This document shows, one piece after another, positions 55,516-63,108 of a DNA stretch of 64,000 nt (the stretch's first letter is position 1; each line of letters starts with the position of its first letter). The stretch is from Azospirillum formosense (lineage in GTDB: Bacteria > Pseudomonadota > Alphaproteobacteria > Azospirillales > Azospirillaceae): assembly GCF_040500525.1 (NCBI RefSeq), contig NZ_CP159403.1, positions 573,001-637,000 of the forward strand. Reading direction: 5' to 3'. The notes under the pieces were generated by a model. That model ran no database searches and was not told the origin of the DNA. It saw nothing but the letters and a program-made list of their open reading frames with translations. Position numbers and translations under genes: made by a program.

Positions 55516-55830
55516 CTACAACCCGGGAGAAACCGCTATGTGTGTGCCGGGATTTGTGCCGACACGGTTCGGCACGTACCCAAGATAGATCTCCGTCGTC
55601 TTCACGCTGCTGTGCTCCAGATGCTTGGACAGGGCGTAGATGTCCCACTGTTCTGAAGCGCCCGAATCGCAAAACCGTGCCGCAGATCGTGGCAGCGAAA
55701 GGGGCGGAACGGTGTGCCGGCGACAAGCCGATGGTGGGTGGCAACGTTCGCTTGGACTTCTGCGCGCTCGGCGTTACGGGGGATGCTGACGTCACGCGAG
55801 AGGCGATCTACGCAGCGCTGAAGAGAACGC
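55516..55830 (-). pseudogene. Tyrosine recombinase (integrase) remnant, C-terminal part, frameshifted
   Basis: Read toward the tRNA on the minus strand, one frame gives PFRCHDLRHGFAIRALQNSG, with the His-x-x-Arg box. After a one-base frame change near 55644 another frame gives DIYALSKHLEHSSVKTTEIY, then LGYVP, a tail and a stop at 55516, with the catalytic His and Tyr. Together they are the last ~100 residues of a phage-type integrase. The N-terminal part, including the first catalytic Arg, is missing beyond the IS630 left end. Its position next to tRNA-Ser fits a former integrative element. Confidence 0.85.
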
Positions 55831-55838
55831 CCGGCTTA

Positions 55839-56898
55839 AAGCGGATTGTCGCTGAGTATAGACGGAATTTTGGCTGGCCTGAGCGGTTGGAGGAAGACAC
55901 AGCTGAAGGACCGCGCGCCATGGGCCAGCCATATTCCTCCGATCTGCGCGAACGGGTTCTGCTGGCTTATGAGCGCCACGAGGGCGGCCCCGAGTTGCTG
56001 GCGCGGCGCTTCCAGATCAGCCGAGCCTGCGCGTACAACTGGGTGCGGGCCGCACGCCTTGAGGGGCGGCGGGTCGCCAAGCCGCATGCCGGCGGCGTAC
56101 CAGCCAAACTGGACGCGGAGGGCGTGAGCGTGCTGCGGGCCTTGGTGCGGGAGGATAATGACGCGACACTGGCACAGTACCGCGACCGGTTGGCCGCACG
56201 CACCGGCATCGCGCTGAGCCCGGCGGTGGTGTGCCGCACCTTGAAGCGGCTGGGGTTGGCGCGCAAAAAAAGACGCTGAGGGCCAGCGAGCAAGAGCGCG
56301 CGGATATCGCCGCGGAACGCGCGGCCTACCGGGACGATGCGGTGGTCCATGAACCGGCGCGTTTGGTTTTCCTCGATGAAACCGGCATCAACACCCAGAT
56401 GACGCCCACCCAGGCCCGGGCGCCGCGCGGCCAGCGGGCGCTCGGATCCGTGCCCTGTGGGTCGTGGCACCGCGTCACGGTGCTCGGGGCGTTGAGCGCC
56501 GAAGGCATGCTGGCCGCCATGAGCATCGAGGCGTCCACCTCCTCGGCCGTGTTTCTCGCCTTTGTCGAGCAGGTGCTCTTGCCCGTGCTTCGGCGCGACA
56601 AACCCGGCGCCGTGGTCGTGATGGACAACCTTTCCGCTCACAAGCGGGCCGATATCCTCGCCGCCTTTGAGACGGCGGGGATCCGTGTCCGCTTCCTCCC
56701 GCGCTACTCGCCCGACCTCTCGCCCATCGAGCCCGGCTGGGCCAAGCTCAAAGGAATCCTGCGCGCCAAGGAAGCCCGCACCGTCGAGGCCCTCAACGAG
56801 GAACTCGGCCCAGCCCTCAATGCGATCACCGCTACCGACGCCAAAGCGTGGTTTAAGCTATGCGGCTACCCGAATCTAAACTGAACCGAAATCCGCTT
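55839..56898 (+). mobile_element. IS630-family insertion sequence
   Basis: About 1060 bp bounded by inverted repeats AAGCGGATT (left, 55839) and AATCCGCTT (right, ending 56898). Each end is flanked by TA (55837-55838 and 56899-56900), the target duplicated by IS630/Tc1-mariner elements. It carries two overlapping frames encoding one transposase. It is inserted between the integrase remnant and the DUF1796 gene. Confidence 0.88.
55920..56884 (+). CDS. IS630-family transposase, two frames joined by -1 frameshift
   Basis: The first frame (55920-56279) encodes 119 residues with a helix-turn-helix (QPYSSDLRERVLLAYERHEG, then LLARRFQISRACAYNWV). It ends just after a run of seven A at 56265-56271. 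The second frame, offset by -1, continues with QKKTLRASEQERADIAAERA and the DDE catalytic core: VFLDETGINTQMT, VVMDNLSAHK and LPRYSPDLSPIEPGWAKLKG. The overlap at an A7 run suggests programmed -1 frameshifting, known in this family; a plain inactivating mutation is the alternative. Confidence 0.85.
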
Positions 56899-56927
56899 TA
56901 GCCGGCGCCACCGACGTCTGACCCTCG

Positions 56928-57764
56928 TCAGGCGTCAATCCAGAACTCGCGGATGAGCCGGTGGACAATCATCTCGTCCATCGGCGCATCGAAGCGCATT
57001 GCTCCCAACTCGCCCGTCGGCCTCATCCGCCACGCAACGGCGCTGCAACCGACGGAATCCTGCAGCGACACCTGGGCGACCGGCAGCGAGGCATCGGGCG
57101 GCTCAACAACCACGAAAAGCAGGCCGGGGCGCGCGGTCGTCGCCTGAAGCGTCTCAAGCATCGGGCGGAAGCGCTGGAGGTTTTCAATCCCCGGCGTGAC
57201 CACGACGAACAGCGTCGGGTCGCCCAGCCCCATCACCTTCCGCCACCGCTCCACTCGGTCCCGCAGCTTTGCGCGCACGGCCTCGTCAGCAAGGTCGTGG
57301 TGCGGGAACATGTCGCCCAGGCCATAGGCGGCCCGAAAGCCGGCGTGCTCGTGCCCGTCGTACATGGTGCCGTCCAGATAGAGGCGGAAGTCGTCCTCAA
57401 GGCAGAATCGCGCGACCGCCGGGGGGAAGCGCACCCAATCGAAGGGCGAGGCCCATCGCCGAAGCCCGGCACGCGCGAGATGGGCCGTGGTGAAGCAGTG
57501 CGACCCCAGCGCGACGACGTGACGAGCAGGCCGCCCGTCGATGCTCCGGACCGCCGGCATGGCCGCCTGGAAATGCGGGACCAGCAAAGACGCGCCCTCA
57601 GGGGACTGCCGGAAGGCTCGCATCATGTCGGCGAGGCTGTAGGCGTCGCCGATGTCCAGGTGGCCGAGATGGTGATCGACTTCCCACCGGTCCGGCTCCC
57701 GCCCCAGCAACCCCACATAGCACGCATGGACGAATGTCGGTCTTAAGTCGATTGCTTCCGGCAT
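56928..57764 (-). CDS. DUF1796 putative papain-like cysteine peptidase
   Basis: 278 residues from ATG 57764 with GGGAGG upstream. Residues ~10-50 (FVHACYVGLLGREPDRWEVD) resemble a DUF4214 segment often found in surface proteins. From ~85 on, HVVALGSHCFTTAHLARAGL, RRWASPFDWVRFPPAVARF matches DUF1796, in which the Cys after GSH is the presumed nucleophile; FPHHDLADE could provide His. No signal peptide. In other bacteria such genes accompany polysaccharide or glycosylation loci. It is cargo of the island. Confidence 0.75.
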   Translation of the reverse strand: MPEAIDLRPTFVHACYVGLLGREPDRWEVDHHLGHLDIGDAYSLADMMRAFRQSPEGASLLVPHFQAAMPAVRSIDGRPARHVVALGSHCFTTAHLARAGLRRWASPFDWVRFPPAVARFCLEDDFRLYLDGTMYDGHEHAGFRAAYGLGDMFPHHDLADEAVRAKLRDRVERWRKVMGLGDPTLFVVVTPGIENLQRFRPMLETLQATTARPGLLFVVVEPPDASLPVAQVSLQDSVGCSAVAWRMRPTGELGAMRFDAPMDEMIVHRLIREFWIDA

Positions 57765-57859
57765 GTCTCGCCTCCCATTCGCGCACATTTTTGGTCCGCA
57801 ACCTCCTCTCGTCCAGCACCAGGGCGCGGCTTCTCGTTTTCAGAAACGAAAGGATCATC

Positions 57860-58411
57860 GTGAACCCCACGCCCTCCGGCGCGACTCCGCTGCGCGAGAT
57901 CCACCCCGACGCCCTGGCTCTCGTCCGCCAGTCGGAGGGGCTTTACCTCACCGCCTATCTGTGCCCCGCCGGCGTGCCGACCGTCAGTTGCGGCCACACA
58001 GCAGGCGTGCGGATGGGCCAGGCGATCACTTGGCTCAAGGCCGAGGTCTTCCTGCGCGCCGATATGACCGACGCTGCCCGTGACGTCGGCCGGTTGATCA
58101 AGGTGCCGATCACCGATCGGCAGCGCAGCGCCCTGGTCTCCTTCGTGTTTAACCTGGGGGCCGGCGCGCTGCAGTCCTCGACCCTGCTGCGCCTGCTGAG
58201 CGGGCACGATTATGCCGGGGCGGCGGCCGAGTTTCCGAAATGGATCACCGGACGTCCGGCAGCCGAGCGCCACCGCGGGCATAGATCTGCTGTGGCGCGC
58301 AAAGCGCGTCGAGCTGCACCACGACGGCCCCCGGCTGGCTGTTCAGCCCCATCCAAGCATCGTAACCGACAATCTCGCCCCGCCGGATGTCTCGATACAG
58401 ACCGTAGGTGA
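57860..58411 (+). CDS. Phage-type lysozyme (GH24 endolysin), C-terminus probably altered
   Basis: 183 residues from a GTG at 57860 (AAAGGA upstream). LALVRQSEGLYLTAYLCPAG, followed by VPTVSCGHTAGV, gives an E-8-C-5-T triad, the Cys variant of the T4-like E-D-T catalytic set; QRSALVSFVFNLGAGALQSS is the second conserved block. After about residue 133 the usual GLVxRRxxE ending is missing and an Arg/Pro-rich sequence follows, overlapping the convergent lipoprotein gene. This suggests truncation or frameshift. It would cleave peptidoglycan; it is a prophage relic. Confidence 0.75.
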   Translation: MNPTPSGATPLREIHPDALALVRQSEGLYLTAYLCPAGVPTVSCGHTAGVRMGQAITWLKAEVFLRADMTDAARDVGRLIKVPITDRQRSALVSFVFNLGAGALQSSTLLRLLSGHDYAGAAAEFPKWITGRPAAERHRGHRSAVARKARRAAPRRPPAGCSAPSKHRNRQSRPAGCLDTDRR

Positions 58412-58676
58412 GATAACGCACGTCGGACACCGGTATCCGCACCCCGGCGAGGGATGACGCAACGACGTGATTGCATGGATTTGAGCTTAGGCGATCCAGC
58501 GCGTTCACTGCGCCGGGTTCCGGGGCGGCCTGCGGTGGCGGGCTGAGATTGGCGCAGGCTGCCATGAGCAACGCCGACGCGACGGTCCCACACCGAACCG
58601 CCGCCGTGATGGATTTGGATCGTCCGGCCCTCTGCTGCCTCACAGCTCTGTCCTCCAGTCCTGCACTCTCACTCAT
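58245..58676 (-). CDS. Putative lipoprotein
   Basis: About 143 residues from ATG 58676, start uncertain. A late signal segment VRCGTVASALLMAACANLSP has a lipobox (LMAAC), predicting a lipid-anchored periplasmic protein, with a long charged N-region if the ATG is right. The mature part (NHVVASSLAGVRIPVSDVRY, GLYRDIRRGEIVGYDAWM) was not recognised. It overlaps the 3' end of the convergent lysozyme frame. Confidence 0.6.
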   Translation of the reverse strand: MSESAGLEDRAVRQQRAGRSKSITAAVRCGTVASALLMAACANLSPPPQAAPEPGAVNALDRLSSNPCNHVVASSLAGVRIPVSDVRYLTYGLYRDIRRGEIVGYDAWMGLNSQPGAVVVQLDALCAPQQIYARGGARLPDVR

Positions 58677-58767
58677 CAAGGGCAACAGACGCGAGGTCGC
58701 CCTGTCCCAGGCGATGAGATGAACGCCTGCTGTATAAACAAAAAATATTTGTAAATTTCCTCTACAC

Positions 58768-58790
58768 AAATCTACTTAGAAAGTAGATTT
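58768..58790. promoter_or_regulatory. 23-bp perfect inverted repeat upstream of the sulfonate-uptake genes
   Basis: AAATCTACTT and AAGTAGATTT are perfect 10-base arms around AGA. Four bases downstream begins TTGACG (58794-58799), then 17 bases, then TGTGAT (58817-58822), a plausible promoter for the binding-protein gene at 58866. The site is well placed for a dimeric regulator just upstream of -35. Confidence 0.6.
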
Positions 58791-58865
58791 CAATTGACGA
58801 AGCGTCACAAGATTGGTGTGATCTGGGTGTCGATCAACCCTGGCGCGTATTCTTGGGAGGCTTCA

Positions 58866-59903
58866 ATGACAGCGGAGGTGAAACGCATCGGTTCCACCAT
58901 GGGACGGGCCCTTCTCGGCCTGACCCTGGCGGTGGGCGTGGCCCTTGTCCCAACTAGCGGCGCGCGGGCCGAAGCGACGGAGGTGACCATCGCCATCCAA
59001 TACGGGCTGAGCTATCTGCCCCTGATGGTCGCCAAGAATCAGGGGCTGATCGAACAACACGCCGCGGCGGACGGAATCGGGCCGGTCAAGGTCAACTGGC
59101 TCGTCCTGAACGGCGGCGTGGCCGCCAACGACGCGCTGCTGAGCGGCAACGCGCAGATCGTCTCCGCAGGCATCTCTCCGCTTCTGGCGGCCTGGGACAG
59201 GACACGGGGCGGCATCGGCGTGAAAGCCATCTCGGGGCTGGACTCCTCCGCCTTCTGGATCAACAGCAACAACCCCGACGTCCGCAGCATCCGCGACCTG
59301 ACCGGGAAGGATCGCATCGCGGTCCCGGCGGTGAAGGTGTCGATCAACTCGGTCATTCTCCAGATCGCCGCGGAGAAGGAGTTCGGGCCGGGGCATCATT
59401 ACGATTTCGAAGCGTTGACGACGCCACTCAGCCCGCCGGACGCGACCGCGGCGCTGGTTTCCGGCAAGACGGAAATCACCGGCCACGTCACCACGCCGAC
59501 CTACGGCACCCTTCAACTCGCCCACCCGAACGTCCATCGCATCTTCAATTCGCGCGACCTCATCGGCGAAGCGACTCTGGTGCTGAGCTACACCACGCAG
59601 AAGTTCCACGACGAGAACCCGAAACTCACCGCCGCCGTGGTGAAGGCGATGGGCGACGGCTTCGCGCTGATCAAGCGCGACAAGGCCGAAGCCGCCCGCA
59701 TCTATCTGGCCGAGGAGCGCAGCAAGCTGACCCAGGACGAGGTTGTGGCGCTGCTGAACAACCCGGACATCAGCTATTCGCAGATCCCGCACAACACCGG
59801 CGTGATCGCCGATTACATGCACCGGGTCGGTTCGATCAAAACCAAGCCGGCCTCGTGGAAGGACTACACCCTCCCGATCCTGCACAGCGAAACGGGAAGC
59901 TGA
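58866..59903 (+). CDS. Nitrate/sulfonate/taurine-type ABC transporter substrate-binding protein (1)
   Basis: 345 residues from ATG 58866 (GGGAGG six bases upstream). A signal peptide ends near SGARAEA. EVTIAIQYGLSYLPLMVAKN, LNGGVAANDALLSGNAQIVS and VSGKTEITGHVTTPTYGTLQ match the SsuA/TauA group. The protein parallels the one encoded at 61233 throughout (same PASWKD and LHxETGS endings). It probably captures alkylsulfonates, sulfate esters or related acids. The TauD-family gene 258 bases downstream supports a sulfur role. Confidence 0.92.
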   Translation: MTAEVKRIGSTMGRALLGLTLAVGVALVPTSGARAEATEVTIAIQYGLSYLPLMVAKNQGLIEQHAAADGIGPVKVNWLVLNGGVAANDALLSGNAQIVSAGISPLLAAWDRTRGGIGVKAISGLDSSAFWINSNNPDVRSIRDLTGKDRIAVPAVKVSINSVILQIAAEKEFGPGHHYDFEALTTPLSPPDATAALVSGKTEITGHVTTPTYGTLQLAHPNVHRIFNSRDLIGEATLVLSYTTQKFHDENPKLTAAVVKAMGDGFALIKRDKAEAARIYLAEERSKLTQDEVVALLNNPDISYSQIPHNTGVIADYMHRVGSIKTKPASWKDYTLPILHSETGS

Positions 59904-59906
59904 GCC

Positions 59907-60104
59907 ATGGCCAGCAACCGTGAACCGCCGGCGGCACCGGTCTGCCTGTCCCTTCCCGAGGCCATGGCGCTGTGGCTGCTGATGCCCGACCCCGGCGAAG
60001 CCGATCCGTCGCTCGATCCGCGCCGTCTCCACACCCTGTCGGTGGCCCTCGTGCTGCTGGCCTTTGGTGCCGTCGCGCTGCTCGCCTGGTTCCGAGCCGC
60101 CTGA
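59907..60104 (+). CDS. Small single-pass membrane protein
   Basis: 65 residues. An N-terminal cytoplasmic or periplasmic part of about 42 residues is followed by one membrane helix (LSVALVLLAFGAVALLAWF) and a very short end. It starts three bases after the stop codon of the binding-protein gene with GGAAG as ribosome-binding site, so it belongs to the operon. Not recognised; it may be an accessory subunit of the uptake system. Confidence 0.7.
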   Translation: MASNREPPAAPVCLSLPEAMALWLLMPDPGEADPSLDPRRLHTLSVALVLLAFGAVALLAWFRAA

Positions 60105-60160
60105 CACCACCGGCGCTTCCGCCTGTCCATTCCTTCCGTCTTCCCAAAGGAGCCCGTCCG

Positions 60161-61063
60161 ATGAGCCTTCCCAGCGGTTTCGACATCAAGCCCATCAATG
60201 GCAACATCGGCGCCGAACTGCGCGGCGTCACCCTGTCCGGCGATCTGCACCCGGCGGTGCTGAAAGCGATCCAGGACGCCGTCTATGAGCACAAGGTGAT
60301 CTTCGTTCGCGACCAGCACCATATCGACGACACCCGGCAGGAGGCGTTCGGGCGGTTGTGGGGCAAGCTGGTGGGCCATCCGACCGTCCCGTCGCTCGGC
60401 GGCACCGAAGGCATTCTGGACGTGGACGGCTCCCGCGGAGAGCGAGCCAGTTCCTGGCACGCCGACATCACCTTCCTCGACGCCTACCCCAGCATCACCA
60501 TCCTGCGTCCCCACGAGTTGCCCGACCGGGGCGGGGACACGCTGTGGGGCAACACGGCGGCTGCCTACGCCGAACTGCCGGAGCCGCTGCGCGAACTGGC
60601 CGACAAGCTGCGGACGATCCACACCAACCAGTACGATTACGTGGGTGACCGTGGAAACGTCCGCGAGGATGGGCTGAAGCGTTTCAACGAGGTCTTCACC
60701 TCCACCGTCTACGAGACGGAGCACCCGCTGGTCTCCGTGCATCCGGTCACCGGCGAGCGCACGCTGCTGGTCGGGCATTTCCTGCAACGGCTGATCGGTT
60801 TCGGCACCTCCGACTCCAACCGGTTGATCGGCATTTTCACGGACCACGCCACCCGTCCGGAAAACACGGTGCGCTGGCACTGGTCGCCGGGCGACGTGGC
60901 GATCTGGGACAACCGGGCCACCATCCATCGCGCCGTCGACGACTATGGCAACCGTCCGCGTGTCGTGCGCCGGACGACGGTGGCGGGTGACGTGGTGGTC
61001 GGCGTGGATGGCCGTCCCAGCGTGACCCGGGTTCTTGGCCGCAAGCCGAGCATCGCCGCCTGA
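60161..61063 (+). CDS. TauD/TfdA-family alpha-ketoglutarate-dependent dioxygenase
   Basis: 300 residues from ATG 60161 with AAAGGAG upstream. The Fe(II) site is His-x-Asp in SSWHADITFLDAYP plus the distal His in AIWDNRATIHRAVDDY, with the 2-oxoglutarate-binding Arg in RPRVVRRTTVAG. Family members oxidise taurine, alkyl sulfate esters (AtsK) or 2,4-D. Flanking sulfonate-type transport genes suggest that it releases sulfite or sulfate from an imported sulfur compound. A strong terminator follows. Confidence 0.93.
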   Translation: MSLPSGFDIKPINGNIGAELRGVTLSGDLHPAVLKAIQDAVYEHKVIFVRDQHHIDDTRQEAFGRLWGKLVGHPTVPSLGGTEGILDVDGSRGERASSWHADITFLDAYPSITILRPHELPDRGGDTLWGNTAAAYAELPEPLRELADKLRTIHTNQYDYVGDRGNVREDGLKRFNEVFTSTVYETEHPLVSVHPVTGERTLLVGHFLQRLIGFGTSDSNRLIGIFTDHATRPENTVRWHWSPGDVAIWDNRATIHRAVDDYGNRPRVVRRTTVAGDVVVGVDGRPSVTRVLGRKPSIAA

Positions 61064-61070
61064 TCGTCTC

Positions 61071-61109
61071 GCCGGCACCGGCATGGGGTCCCTCCACGCC
61101 GGTGCCGGC
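61071..61109 (+). terminator. Terminator hairpin after the dioxygenase gene
   Basis: A perfect 12-base stem, GCCGGCACCGGC with GCCGGTGCCGGC, around a 15-base loop, then GTTTCCC. It separates the dioxygenase unit from the second transport operon. Confidence 0.75.
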
Positions 61110-61232
61110 GTTTCCCGACTTAAAAACACTATAAAATACTGTTGTTTATGGCAATTTTCCTTGTTGAAACGTTCGTGGAATCATGATGTCATTTTCCTAC
61201 TAGAGATTAGGTAAAATTTAGCGGAGGTTCGT
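61110..61232 (+). promoter_or_regulatory. AT-rich leader of the second transport operon
   Basis: Strongly AT-rich against its surroundings. It contains TTGAAA near 61164 and an ATCATGAT palindrome, and ends in GCGGAGG as ribosome-binding site of the binding-protein gene. No regulator can be assigned. Confidence 0.5.
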
Positions 61233-62255
61233 ATGGTCAACCCTGGACGTGTCATCCGCCGTGCGCTCTGCGCCTTGGCCGGGCTGGGGCTTGCCGCCAC
61301 AGCGCTGGCCGGTCCGGCGGCGGCGGAAGGCCGGATACGGATCGCCGAACAGTACGGGCTGGGCTATCTGCCGCTGCACGTGCTGCGCCATCAGAACCTG
61401 ATCGAGAAGCACGGCAAGGCGCTGGGCCTCGACATCACCGTGGAGTGGGTGCAGCTCTCCGGCGGCGCGGCGATGAACGACGCGCTGCTGTCGGACAGCA
61501 TCGATCTCGGCTCGGCCGGCGTTGGTCCGCTGCTGACCATCTGGGACCGCACCAAGGGCAACGCCAACGTCAAGGCCATCGCCGCCTTGAACAGCATGCC
61601 GTTGTTCCTGACCACCACCAACCAGACCGTCAAGACGCTCAAGGACTTCACCGACAAGGACAAGATCGCCCTGCCGGCGGTGAAGGTCGGCGTCCAGGCG
61701 CGCGTGCTCCAGATGGCCGTGGAAAAGGAGTTCGGGGAAGGCAAGTTCGACGCGCTCGACAAGCTTACCGTCTCGCTGCCGCACCCCGACGCCACCGCCG
61801 CCCTGTTGTCGGGCTCGTCGGAAATCACCGGCCACATCTCCGGCCCGCCGTTCCAGTACCAGCAGCTGCGCGACCCGAAGATCCACAAGGTCTTCAGTTC
61901 CTACGACGTGCTGGGCGGGCCGCACACCTTCAACCTGATCTGGGCGAAGGAAGCCTTCCGGACCAAGAATCCCAAGACCTATCAGGCCTTCCTCGGCGCG
62001 CTGAAGGAGGCGATGGACGTCATCAACGCCGACCATTCGGCGGCGGCGGACATCTATCTGGCGCAGAACCGGGGCGACCTCGACAAGGCCTTCGTCGTCG
62101 GCATCCTCGACGACCCGGACAACCAGTTCACCGTCGCCCCCGCCCGCGTCGGGGCTTTCGCCGACTTCATGCACAAGGTCGGCGCCATGAAGAACAAGCC
62201 AGCCTCCTGGAAGGACCTGTTCTTCGAGGACCTGCACGCCGAAACCGGGAGCTGA
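61233..62255 (+). CDS. Nitrate/sulfonate/taurine-type ABC transporter substrate-binding protein (2)
   Basis: 340 residues with a signal peptide (ALCALAGLGLAATALAGPAA). RIRIAEQYGLGYLPLHVLRH, LSGGAAMNDALLSDSIDLGS and LLSGSSEITGHISGPPFQYQ mirror the protein encoded at 58866, so the two genes are paralogues. It is first in an operon with the ATPase and permease and thus their most likely partner. Substrate: a sulfonate, sulfate ester or similar small acid. Confidence 0.93.
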   Translation: MVNPGRVIRRALCALAGLGLAATALAGPAAAEGRIRIAEQYGLGYLPLHVLRHQNLIEKHGKALGLDITVEWVQLSGGAAMNDALLSDSIDLGSAGVGPLLTIWDRTKGNANVKAIAALNSMPLFLTTTNQTVKTLKDFTDKDKIALPAVKVGVQARVLQMAVEKEFGEGKFDALDKLTVSLPHPDATAALLSGSSEITGHISGPPFQYQQLRDPKIHKVFSSYDVLGGPHTFNLIWAKEAFRTKNPKTYQAFLGALKEAMDVINADHSAAADIYLAQNRGDLDKAFVVGILDDPDNQFTVAPARVGAFADFMHKVGAMKNKPASWKDLFFEDLHAETGS

Positions 62256-62259
62256 TCCG

Positions 62260-63108
62260 ATGAACGCCTTCACCTATCCCGCTAGCGTGGACACCGACGG
62301 CGTGGGCAGCGCCGGCGTGTCCGAACGCCCGCTGCTGGACGTGTCCGGCGTGACGCTCCAGTACAAGACGCGCCGCCATCTGGTGACCGCGACCTACCGC
62401 GTCGATTTCCAAGTGTTCCAGGCGGAGCGCTACGTCCTGCTGGGGCCGTCCGGCTGCGGCAAGTCCTCGCTGCTGAAGGCGGTGGGCGGCTTCCTGGCGC
62501 CGGTTGAGGGCGCCATCCGCCTGAACGGTCGCACGGTGACCGGGCCGGGGCCGGACCGCATGATGGTGTTCCAGGAGTTCGACCAGCTGCCCCCCTGGAA
62601 GACGGTCAAGCAGAACGTCATGTTTCCGCTGCTCGCCAGCGGCAAGGCGTCGCGCTGGGAGGCCGAGGAGAAGGCGCTGGACTGCATCGCGCGGGTGAAC
62701 CTGTCCAAGTTCGCCGACGTGCATCCGCACATGCTGTCGGGCGGGATGAAGCAGCGCGTCGCCATCGCCCGCGCCATGGCGATGGAGCCGGACATCCTGC
62801 TGATGGACGAGCCCTTCGCGGCGCTGGACGCGCTGACCCGCCGCAAGATGCAGGAGGAGCTGCTCCAGCTCTGGGATGATCTGCGCTTCACCGTGCTGTT
62901 CGTCACCCACTCCATCGAGGAGGCGCTGGTCGTCGGCTCGCGCATCCTGGTGCTGTCGCCGCACCCCGGGCAGGTGAAGGCGGAACTGAACTGCGACGGC
63001 TACGACCATGTCGCGGTGGGCAGCCCGGCCTTTCAGGACAGCGCCCGGCGCATCCACACCATGCTGTTCGCCGACGAGGTGGAAGCGGTGAAGGGAGCGC
63101 ACATATGA
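62260..63108 (+). CDS. ABC transporter ATP-binding protein (nitrate/sulfonate/taurine type)
   Basis: 282 residues. Walker A GPSGCGKSS, the MMVFQEFDQLPPWKTVKQNV Q-loop stretch, signature LSGGMKQRVAIARAM and Walker B DILLMDEPFAALD place it in the SsuB/TauB/NrtD group. The N-terminal 25 residues are a non-conserved extension. It follows the binding-protein gene by four bases and overlaps the permease start by four (ATGA). Confidence 0.96.
   Translation: MNAFTYPASVDTDGVGSAGVSERPLLDVSGVTLQYKTRRHLVTATYRVDFQVFQAERYVLLGPSGCGKSSLLKAVGGFLAPVEGAIRLNGRTVTGPGPDRMMVFQEFDQLPPWKTVKQNVMFPLLASGKASRWEAEEKALDCIARVNLSKFADVHPHMLSGGMKQRVAIARAMAMEPDILLMDEPFAALDALTRRKMQEELLQLWDDLRFTVLFVTHSIEEALVVGSRILVLSPHPGQVKAELNCDGYDHVAVGSPAFQDSARRIHTMLFADEVEAVKGAHI

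Noticed and set aside
55440..58800. attR copy of the tRNA-Ser 3' end marking the far side of the island
   Set aside because: I searched by eye for a repeat of the T-arm and acceptor sequence and found none; a short or degenerate copy could be missed.
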